6,461 nt of DNA from Caldilinea sp. (GTDB lineage: Bacteria; Chloroflexota; Anaerolineae; Caldilineales; Caldilineaceae). Below, one piece after another: positions 1 to 4,596 of the stretch. The stretch lies in NCBI GenBank assembly GCA_026389955.1, contig JAPLGY010000070.1, positions 1-6,461 of the forward strand. The letters run 5' to 3'. The notes under the pieces are model-generated. The model worked only from the letters and a program-made list of their open reading frames with translations, was not told the DNA's origin and searched no databases. Every line of letters begins with the position of its first letter. Positions within the stretch are counted from its first letter, which is position 1. The position numbers and the translations under genes were made by a program.

Positions 1-9
1 ACGTTCGTT

Positions 10-39
10 TTGACAGTGGGATTTACGCTACACTACAAT
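10..39 (+). promoter_or_regulatory. sigma70-type promoter of acpP
   Basis: A perfect -35 TTGACA (10-15) is followed after 18 bp by TACAAT (34-39), one mismatch from the -10 consensus. Transcription would start near base 46, giving a leader of about 134 nt before the acpP start. The match is seen directly; activity is inferred. Strong promoters are expected for acyl carrier protein, which is made in large amounts. Confidence 0.75.
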
Positions 40-45
40 GTTTTC

Positions 46-164
46 GTTGTTTTGCTGGAAGCAGCAGAAAAAATTGCACATGGAAAGAAATTACTGCTTT
101 GATGTGCACTTGCCCATTTTAGATGCACAATTTCAGACATACAATTCCAAGATCCATCACCTTC
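46..164 (+). other. acpP 5' leader with small hairpins
   Basis: This untranslated stretch is AT-rich compared with the genes. It contains a small hairpin just after the predicted start site (TGCTG-GAAG-CAGCA at 53-66, extended by a U-G and two U-A pairs to 50-69). It also has a 7-bp inverted repeat TGCACAT (75-81) / ATGTGCA (102-108) with a 20-nt loop, and a third TGCAC at 124-128. I recognise no known riboswitch or operator. An open frame runs from an ATG at 123 into acpP, but it lacks a ribosome site and its extra 19 residues do not look like ACP. Confidence 0.35.
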
Positions 165-179
165 AGAGGAGAACCTGCC

Positions 180-428
180 ATGATGGCCAATAACAGCACT
201 TTTGAACGGGTCCGAACCATTATTATTGACCAGCTCGGCGTCGAAACAGACGCAGTCACGATGGAAGCCAATTTTCGTGATGATCTGGACGCTGACAGCC
301 TCGATCTTGTCGAGCTGATCATGGCCTTTGAAGAGGAATTTGGCGGGGAAATCACCGACGACGACGCCAAAACAATCATCACCGTCGGCGACGCTGTAAA
401 CTACCTCAGCAGCGCATCCGACAACTGA
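180..428 (+). CDS. acpP: acyl carrier protein
   Basis: This 82-residue acidic protein carries growing acyl chains during type II fatty-acid synthesis in the cytoplasm, on a phosphopantetheine arm. The attachment motif is plain: [14 protein letters not shown], with the modified serine at residue 40 (DSL at 39-41). The flanking helix II ([15 protein letters not shown]) and the C-terminal helix (TVGDAVNYL) are typical of AcpP, and the length is normal for the family. The start was chosen because AGAGGAGA (165-172) lies 7 nt upstream of the ATG at 180; a second ATG follows at once at 183 and gives 81 residues. It has its own strong promoter and stands alone: no fab genes are visible next to it, and the next gene is convergent. 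An ACP for a specialised pathway cannot be excluded, but the features are those of the housekeeping type. Confidence 0.95.
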   Translation: MMANNSTFERVRTIIIDQLGVETDAVTMEANFRDDLDADSLDLVELIMAFEEEFGGEITDDDAKTIITVGDAVNYLSSASDN

Positions 429-441
429 ACCTTCTGCTCTC

Positions 442-497
442 CGATGGAGGCGAAGGCAACGGGTCAGTCATCTGCCTTGTTGCCTTCGCCTCCATCG
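442..497. terminator. perfect 19-bp inverted repeat between convergent acpP and lexA
   Basis: CGATGGAGGCGAAGGCAAC (442-460) and its exact reverse complement (479-497) flank an 18-nt loop. It starts 14 bases after the acpP stop and ends 31 bases after the lexA stop on the other strand, so it could end transcription from both sides. Neither side has a proper T-run (AATTTCAC on the right, no T-run on the left), so it is not a textbook intrinsic terminator. It could act with Rho or as an RNA-stabilising 3' hairpin. Confidence 0.65.
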
Positions 498-517
498 AAT
501 TTCACACGAATTTCACA
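496..517. repeat. 11-bp tandem duplication (2 copies)
   Basis: CGAATTTCACA occurs twice in direct succession (496-506 and 507-517), starting at the last two bases of the inverted repeat. It lies just past the lexA stop in non-coding DNA. It looks like a replication-slippage duplication. Confidence 0.85.
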
Positions 518-528
518 GCCAGCCCTCT

Positions 529-1251
529 TTATTTCAACACCCGAATCACAGAAACGACCTTGCCGTCGATCCGGACCTGCTCTGCAGCGCGCACGATCGG
601 CTGATAGAAGGGGTTGGGATTGGCTGGCACCAGCCGCACAGAAGCTCCGTCGCGATGAAGGTATTTGAGTGTCGTCTCTTCATCGCCTTCGATCCAGGCT
701 GCCACCATGTCGCCGTCGTGGGCAGTCTCCTGATGACGCAAAATCACAATGTCTCCGTCCAAGACGCTGGCGTCAATCATCGAATCTCCCTGCACCCGCA
801 ACGCAAACAGCTTGTCTGCCGGCCCTGCGACCATCCCCGCAGCCAGTTCAATCCACCCTTCAGGGTCGTATACCTCGCTCGGGGTGACGGCAATTGGGGT
901 ACCTGCCGCAATTTTTCCCAACAAAGGGACCCGCAGACGATCCACATTTGCTTCTGGCAGCCGTTCTTCTCGCTTGCGCGCCCGCACCGACTCGCCGTTC
1001 ATCCCATAGGGATAGCCACTTTGCTGCAGCTGCTCCCAGTTGACACTCAACCCGCGGCTGATGTCGCGCTCGCGCAAGATCAAACCGTACTCCTGCAGCT
1101 TGTTCAAGTTATATTTCACGACCGAGGTGCTGCTGATCGACACCGTCTCCCCGATCTGTCGAATGGTCGGCGCATAATGGTGGGTATGCATAAATTCGAC
1201 AATGAAACGCAGGATGGCCTGCTGCCGTTCAGAAAGATTCAAGAAATGCAT
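529..1251 (-). CDS. lexA: LexA repressor, SOS regulator and self-cleaving protease
   Basis: The 240-residue product represses DNA-damage genes until RecA filaments trigger its self-cleavage. Residues 1-70 form the winged-helix DNA-binding domain (LSERQQAILRFIVEF; YAPTIRQIGETVSISSTSVV is the helix-turn-helix). A linker of about 35 residues follows, then the S24-type protease domain. The cleavage site Ala116-Gly117 (KIAAGTPI), catalytic Ser157 (QGDSMID) and Lys196 (ETTLKYL) are all present at normal spacing, so it should be functional. The linker is somewhat longer than in E. coli LexA (about 202 residues). The ATG at 1251 was chosen because GGAG (1263-1260) sits 8 nt upstream and the predicted transcript starts near 1305; the open frame extends to 1341 but overlaps the promoter. 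It is the last gene of a minus-strand cluster after recO and the mazG-like gene, and has its own promoter with operator-like sites. Confidence 0.95.
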   Translation of the reverse strand: MHFLNLSERQQAILRFIVEFMHTHHYAPTIRQIGETVSISSTSVVKYNLNKLQEYGLILRERDISRGLSVNWEQLQQSGYPYGMNGESVRARKREERLPEANVDRLRVPLLGKIAAGTPIAVTPSEVYDPEGWIELAAGMVAGPADKLFALRVQGDSMIDASVLDGDIVILRHQETAHDGDMVAAWIEGDEETTLKYLHRDGASVRLVPANPNPFYQPIVRAAEQVRIDGKVVSVIRVLK

Positions 1252-1255
1252 AGTG

Positions 1256-1265
1256 CCCTCTCCCC
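1256..1265 (-). promoter_or_regulatory. lexA ribosome binding site
   Basis: The minus strand reads GGGGAGAGGG here; the GGAG core is 8 nt from the ATG at 1251. This site decides the lexA start against the longer open frame that reaches 1341. Confidence 0.7.
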
Positions 1266-1292
1266 GCTCAACTATCCCAAGCCACAGGTATG

Positions 1293-1312
1293 TTTCCCAA
1301 ACTTTTCCCAAA
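1293..1312. repeat. 9-bp direct repeat across the lexA transcription start
   Basis: TTTCCCAAA (plus strand) occurs at 1293-1301 and 1304-1312, an 11-bp period, about one helical turn. The pair overlaps the end of the lexA -10 box and the predicted +1. It may be a protein-binding site or simply part of an initially transcribed region; nothing identifies a regulator. Confidence 0.4.
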
Positions 1313-1341
1313 TCATAACACGAACATTTGTGCGATGTCAA
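1312..1341 (-). promoter_or_regulatory. lexA promoter
   Basis: On the minus strand TTGACA (1341-1336, perfect -35) is followed after 18 bp by TATGAT (1317-1312, five of six matches to the -10). Transcription would start near 1305, leaving a leader of about 54 nt. The promoter lies between the mazG-like stop and lexA, so lexA can be expressed independently of recO. Confidence 0.75.
1322..1333. promoter_or_regulatory. candidate LexA box 1, inside the lexA promoter
   Basis: The plus strand reads GAACATTTGTGC (minus: GCACAAATGTTC), one mismatch from the palindrome GAAC-N4-GTTC used by Gram-positive-type LexA. It occupies the spacer between the -35 and -10 boxes, where bound repressor would block polymerase. 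The sequence is seen; binding is inferred from family knowledge. Confidence 0.6.
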
Positions 1342-1351
1342 CCCCCCAAGC

Positions 1352-1363
1352 GTACGTTTGTTC
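1352..1363. promoter_or_regulatory. candidate LexA box 2, upstream of the lexA promoter
   Basis: The plus strand reads GTACGTTTGTTC (minus: GAACAAACGTAC), again one mismatch from GAAC-N4-GTTC. Its centre is 30 bp from that of box 1, close to three helical turns, so two dimers could sit on one face of the DNA. It is enclosed by the inverted repeat CCCCCAA (1343-1349) / TTGGGGG (1368-1374), which might form a weak hairpin at the end of the mazG-like transcript. Confidence 0.5.
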
Positions 1364-1386
1364 TGTTTTGGGGGCAGATCGCCGAA

Positions 1387-1770
1387 TCAGCCCAGCCCGG
1401 CCCGACACAGATACGCCTGATAGCGTTCCCAGTAGGCGGCGCGGTCGGACAGCCCGGCATCTGGATTTGGGAAGCGGGCCTCTGCCTTGGCCTGGCCGCG
1501 CTGCAGCGCATCTTCCATGTCAATCCCGCACAGGTAGGCAATTTTGAAGAGCATCACCTGCAGATCACTCAGTTCCAAAGCCAGTTCGGCGCGCAACTGT
1601 TCTGCTGCGGCAGGGTTTGGGCTGCGGTACCCTTCCACCATCTGCACGATCTTGCTCACTTCTCCCAGTTCCTCGACGGCATGCAGCAAGGTATGACTCA
1701 ACGTCACCTGTTCCCAGCCTCGCGCCCGATCCCACTGTTCCAGCCACTGCTGATATTCACGAATGTGCAT
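1387..1770 (-). CDS. MazG-like nucleotide pyrophosphohydrolase
   Basis: This 127-residue protein has the all-alpha NTP pyrophosphohydrolase signature: EELGE (33-37) and, in the next helix, ELSD (66-69), the ExxE...ExxD set that binds magnesium. Family members cleave (d)NTPs, often damaged or non-canonical ones, to monophosphates and pyrophosphate; the substrate here is unknown. It is a single short domain, unlike the two-domain E. coli MazG of about 260 residues, and has an extra C-terminal tail of roughly 35 residues rich in aromatic and Arg residues (AAYWERYQAYL). The ATG at 1770 gives a start where the fold begins and follows the purine-rich AGAGAGA; an in-frame ATG at 1788 would add six residues. 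The gene overlaps the recO stop by 14 bases, suggesting translational coupling, and precedes lexA, which places it in a DNA-maintenance setting. Confidence 0.8.
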   Translation of the reverse strand: MHIREYQQWLEQWDRARGWEQVTLSHTLLHAVEELGEVSKIVQMVEGYRSPNPAAAEQLRAELALELSDLQVMLFKIAYLCGIDMEDALQRGQAKAEARFPNPDAGLSDRAAYWERYQAYLCRAGLG

Positions 1771-2590
1771 TTTCGTCTCTCTTTTCATCGACAGGCAGAT
1801 CTCGCATGGCAGTATCCTGCACGGTGGCGAGGCGGCGCAAAAACAGCGTGGAGCGCAGCTGGCGCTCCAGCACAAGAATCACATAACGGTGGAGCAGCTG
1901 CTCGACCCGGCGCAGCACAGGCGGCCGCACGGTCACTGGGGCGACTGCACCCCAAGGGCGGCTTTGCAGAAAGCGCAAGACTTTGAGGGTATCGACGTCG
2001 AGCGGCTCCCCGTCACTGCGCTGCACGCCGCACCGAGTGCAGCGCACCCCGCCTTCTGACAAAACCAGGTAATTGACTGTGGGCTCCAGCGGCTGCCCGC
2101 AGCCCAGGCAATAAAAAAATTGGGGCTGAAAACCAGCCACCCCCAACAGACGAAGGGTGAACCAGGCCAACAGCGCTGGCGGCAGCACAAGGGCCGCCGC
2201 AGCTTCGTCCAGTAGACGCAGCACCGGCAGCGCCAGATCCCAGGTGGCCTGTGCGTCCTCGCCGGCCCCTGTGAAGCTGTCCAACAATTCGCAGAGATAG
2301 CTGGCGGCGGCGATCGCTTCCAGATTCTGGCGCAGATGTCGAAAGCTTTCCACCGTTTGAACTTCACCGACCACGTCCCAGGTGCGCCCCTGGGCGATCA
2401 CCAGTGCAGCGTGGGTGAACAGCTCCAAGTGACCGGCCTTTTGGCTGGTGGTCTTGCGCACACCTCTGGCCAGCAGTTCCAGCTTGCCCTCCCTTGGGGT
2501 CAGCACGGTCAACAGACGGTCGGCGTCGTAGACATCCCGCCGACGCAGGATCAAGGCATGGGTCGAGCGCACACGTTCACGATTGGCCAT
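1757..2590 (-). CDS. recO: DNA repair protein RecO
   Basis: The 277-residue product acts in the RecFOR pathway, annealing single strands and helping load RecA onto SSB-coated gaps. Residues 1-80 form the OB-fold (STHALILRRRDVYDADRLLTVLT; GKLELLARGVRK is the typical RecO strand-loop-strand). A helical region follows, then a zinc finger with Cys161, Cys164, Cys184 and Cys187 (CLGCG ... CTRCG), as in most non-proteobacterial RecO proteins. Length is slightly above the usual 240-260 because of a C-terminal tail after about residue 258. The ATG at 2590 has no clear Shine-Dalgarno; TGGTAGACT at 2605-2597 on the minus strand looks like an extended -10, which would make the message leaderless. The gene is first of recO-mazG-like and divergent from the Nudix gene. 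Confidence 0.93.
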   Translation of the reverse strand: MANRERVRSTHALILRRRDVYDADRLLTVLTPREGKLELLARGVRKTTSQKAGHLELFTHAALVIAQGRTWDVVGEVQTVESFRHLRQNLEAIAAASYLCELLDSFTGAGEDAQATWDLALPVLRLLDEAAAALVLPPALLAWFTLRLLGVAGFQPQFFYCLGCGQPLEPTVNYLVLSEGGVRCTRCGVQRSDGEPLDVDTLKVLRFLQSRPWGAVAPVTVRPPVLRRVEQLLHRYVILVLERQLRSTLFLRRLATVQDTAMRDLPVDEKRDENAHS

Positions 2591-2596
2591 ACATGT

Positions 2597-2623
2597 AGTC
2601 TACCACAGCCGCCAGCTTGTCCA
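2597..2623 (-). promoter_or_regulatory. tentative recO promoter
   Basis: On the minus strand TGGACA (2623-2618) is followed after a short 15-bp spacer by TAGACT (2602-2597), preceded by TG one base upstream (extended -10). The predicted start falls at about 2590, the A of the recO ATG. The match is moderate and the spacer short, so this is weak evidence. Confidence 0.3.
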
Positions 2624-2634
2624 CCGCCGACAAG
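2616..2634. promoter_or_regulatory. palindrome in the recO/Nudix divergent promoter region
   Basis: CTTGTC (2616-2621), 7 bp, GACAAG (2629-2634) is a perfect interrupted palindrome covering the -35 elements predicted for both divergent genes. It has the form of an operator for a dimeric regulator. It does not match the LexA-box type seen before lexA. Confidence 0.4.
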
Positions 2635-2645
2635 GGGCGTACAAT
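2617..2645 (+). promoter_or_regulatory. promoter of the Nudix-his cluster
   Basis: TTGTCC (2617-2622) and TACAAT (2640-2645) are separated by exactly 17 bp. The -10 ends only 8 bases before the Nudix ATG, so transcription would start within a few bases of the start codon. Confidence 0.55.
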
Positions 2646-2653
2646 AGAGAGAG

Positions 2654-3295
2654 ATGTTTAAACTGGCGACATTGGTTTATCTTAAACATGGTGGACGGAC
2701 GCTGATGCTGCACCGCATCAAGCGTGCCCACGATGTGCACCTGGGCAAGTGGAACGGGCTGGGCGGCAAATTTGAGCCGGGCGAATCGCCCGAAGCCTGC
2801 GCCATCCGCGAGGTGTACGAAGAGAGCGGGCTCACAATTCGTCACCCGGAGCTGCGCGGCATCCTCACCTTTCCACGTTTTCGCGGCGACGAGGACTGGT
2901 ATGCCTTTGTCTTTGTCGCCCGCCAGTTCAGCGGCACTCTGGTCGACTCTGCCGAGGGGGTGCTGGCCTGGATTCAGGACAGCAGCCTGCTCGACCTTCC
3001 TCTTTGGGAAGGCGACCGGATTTTTTTGCCCTGGCTGGAGCAGAGCTGTTTTTTTTCTGGCCGCTTTTTTTATGAAAATGGCCAGCTTCGCAGCCACGAG
3101 GTAGCCTTCTACCCGCTGACAGCGCACGCAGGGGAAGTCCTTCCCTTGCGCCCCACAGGTGCTGTGACAGGTGCTGTGACAGGTGCTGTGACAGACGACC
3201 TGGCCTGTTGGGTCTGTGGCGGTCCGGTAGTGGCACATCGCTGCAAAATCACCTGCACGGTCTGCGGTTTTCGTCGCGACTGCAGCGACCCGTGA
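2654..3295 (+). CDS. MTH1-like Nudix hydrolase fused to a C-terminal zinc ribbon
   Basis: This 213-residue protein has a complete Nudix box, G38-x5-E44-x7-R52-E-V-x-E56-E-x-G59-L60, so it should hydrolyse a nucleoside diphosphate linkage with magnesium. The flanking WNGLGGKF, the FPRFRGDEDWYAFVFVA strand pair and the block around PLWEGDRIFLPWLEQ resemble human MTH1 (8-oxo-dGTP diphosphatase), so oxidised-nucleotide removal is the best guess. Residues 1-155 match MTH1 length. The rest is an extension: a TGAVTGAVTGAVT linker (168-180) and a zinc ribbon with C185-x2-C188 and C201-x2-C204 ending RRDCSDP. The ATG at 2654 directly follows AGAGAGAG, too close for a normal ribosome site. The gene heads a plus-strand run into hisD. 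Three T-runs of 7-8 bases lie in codons 123-140. Substrate remains unproven. Confidence 0.88.
   Translation: MFKLATLVYLKHGGRTLMLHRIKRAHDVHLGKWNGLGGKFEPGESPEACAIREVYEESGLTIRHPELRGILTFPRFRGDEDWYAFVFVARQFSGTLVDSAEGVLAWIQDSSLLDLPLWEGDRIFLPWLEQSCFFSGRFFYENGQLRSHEVAFYPLTAHAGEVLPLRPTGAVTGAVTGAVTDDLACWVCGGPVVAHRCKITCTVCGFRRDCSDP
3021..3071 (+). repeat. cluster of three long T-runs inside the Nudix gene
   Basis: Seven T at 3021-3027, eight T at 3049-3056 and seven T at 3065-3071 lie within 51 bases of an otherwise GC-rich gene. They encode Ile-Phe-Leu and two Phe-Phe pairs, always using TTT. Such runs can cause slippage by polymerase or RNA polymerase. Confidence 0.85.
3155..3194 (+). repeat. 12-bp in-frame tandem repeat (3 copies plus 4 bases)
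   Basis: ACAGGTGCTGTG is repeated perfectly at 3155-3166, 3167-3178 and 3179-3190, followed by ACAG. Because the unit is 12 bp, each copy adds Thr-Gly-Ala-Val and keeps frame. It forms the linker between the Nudix domain and the zinc ribbon. Confidence 0.95.
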
Positions 3296-3307
3296 CGCTG
3301 GCGGTTG

Positions 3308-3337
3308 TTCCAGCCCAAACAGTTCCAGCCCAAACAG
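3308..3337 (+). repeat. 15-bp tandem duplication before hisD
   Basis: TTCCAGCCCAAACAG occurs twice without a gap (3308-3322, 3323-3337) in the 51-bp spacer between the Nudix gene and hisD. The second copy runs directly into the hisD ribosome site. No promoter is visible in this spacer, so hisD is probably transcribed from upstream. Confidence 0.95.
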
Positions 3338-3341
3338 AGGA
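3336..3341 (+). promoter_or_regulatory. hisD ribosome binding site
   Basis: AGAGGA followed by 5 bases (TGGGT) and ATG at 3347. It favours 3347 over the in-frame ATG at 3341, which would overlap the site, and over the TTG at 3305. Confidence 0.65.
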
Positions 3342-3346
3342 TGGGT

Positions 3347-4596
3347 ATGCAGATTTACGATATTGAATCCGCCCGGCGGACCCTTTTGCAGCGCAGTTCG
3401 TGGGACACGGTGAGTGTGCCAGAGACCCTGCTGGAGCGTCTTGCGCAGCTTTTTGGGGAACGGCTTTCTCCGGAAGAAGGGGTGCGTCGGATTTTGGCTG
3501 ATGTGCGCGGGCGCGGGGTGGCGGCTGTCGGCCACTGGTCACAACAGTTGGATGGTGTAGTGCCTGCTGCGTGGGTTGTTCCCCGCGGTGCGATCGAGGC
3601 TGCCTATAGGGCGGTCGATGCGGGGGTGGTGGCTGCGTTGCAGCTGGCTGCCCGCCGTGTAGAGCAGTTTCACCGCCGCCAGCCTGCGCTGAGTTGGATC
3701 CACAACGACGCTGAGGGAACGCTGGGCCAGCTTGTCCGACCGATCGAACGGGTTGGCATCTACGTGCCTGGAGGGTCAGCGCCGCTGCCCAGTTCGCTGC
3801 TCATGGTTGCCGTGCCTGCGCGCGTGGCTGGCGTGCCTTTTGTAGCTGCCATCTCTCCTCCGCAGCGGGCCACCGGCCTGCCCCATCCTGCGATTCTGGT
3901 GGCGGCCGACATTGCTGGGGTAGATGCAGTCTATGTTGCCGGCGGTGCCCAGGCGATCGGGGCCCTTGCTTTTGGGGCAGAACCGATCGAACGGGTCGAC
4001 AAAATTTTTGGCCCTGGGAGTCTGTTCACGACGCTGGCCAAACGACAGGTTTTTGGTATCGTCGGCATCGACGGTCTGCCGGGCCCCACCGAGACTCTGG
4101 TGATTGCCGATGCGAGCGCCGACCCTCAGCTGGCGGCCGCCGATCTATTGGCTCAGGCCGAGCACGATGTTTTGGCCAGCGCCATTTTGCTCACCCCCTC
4201 GCGGCCGCTGGCCGAATCTGTTCAGGCAGCTGTGCTTGCCCAGCTGGAGGAGCGCGGCCGCCACGAAATCATTGCAGCCGCACTGGCGCGCAACAGCGGC
4301 ATTGTTGTCACCGAATCCCTTGAACAGGCGTTCGAGCTGGCGAATGGCTATGCCCCCGAACATCTCTGCCTGTTGGTTGCCGACCCCTGGAGCCAGCTTG
4401 GCCAGATCCGCAACGCAGGCGGGGTTGCGACTTTGTCAAGGTGATCAGCATCGTCGGGCTCAACGAGCAGGGGCTTCAGGCTGTCGGCCCAGCAGCTGCC
4501 ATCCTGGCAAATGCAGAAGGGCTGGACGGCCATGCGGCTGCGGTCCAACGTCGGTTGTCGAGCCCAAACCATCCCGCCCATCTCTCTAAACCGTGA
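3347..4596 (+). pseudogene. hisD: histidinol dehydrogenase with internal deletion and frameshift
   Basis: HisD oxidises histidinol to histidine in two NAD-dependent steps, the end of the pathway. Codons 1-360 are clearly His[19 protein letters not shown] (136-153), FGPG (221-224), zinc ligands Gln270 and His273 (AQAEHD), and the catalytic Glu338-His339 (YAPEHL). After NAGGV (4424-4426) the frame runs into a TGA at 4442-4444, giving 365 residues instead of about 430. From 4429, in another frame, the C-terminus resumes ([15 protein letters not shown] ... [16 protein letters not shown]) and ends at 4596, overlapping hisC as GTGA. About 36 residues of the family are missing at the junction, including the GDY zinc-ligand Asp and the NHVLPT His. 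The enzyme as read cannot be complete. FGPGS also replaces the usual FGPGN. A real lesion or an assembly error are both possible. Confidence 0.85.

Noticed and set aside
1343..1374. CCCCCAA/TTGGGGG inverted repeat as a terminator of the mazG-like gene
   Set aside because: Only 7 bp with an 18-nt loop and no T-run after it; it may be incidental to the operator region.
655..1986. A 443-codon open frame on the plus strand opposite lexA, the mazG-like gene and recO
   Set aside because: It crosses three well-supported minus-strand genes and the lexA promoter, has no recognisable domain and an odd His/Gln/Pro-rich composition; it is an antisense shadow of GC-rich coding DNA.
2600..3535. A 311-codon minus-strand open frame opposite the Nudix gene and hisD start
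   Set aside because: Its CHST repeats are only the reverse reading of the 12-bp tandem repeat, and it covers two strong plus-strand genes.
4429..4596. Programmed frameshifting as an explanation for the split hisD
   Set aside because: A frameshift would join the frames but cannot supply the missing conserved residues, and there is no slippery heptamer at the junction.
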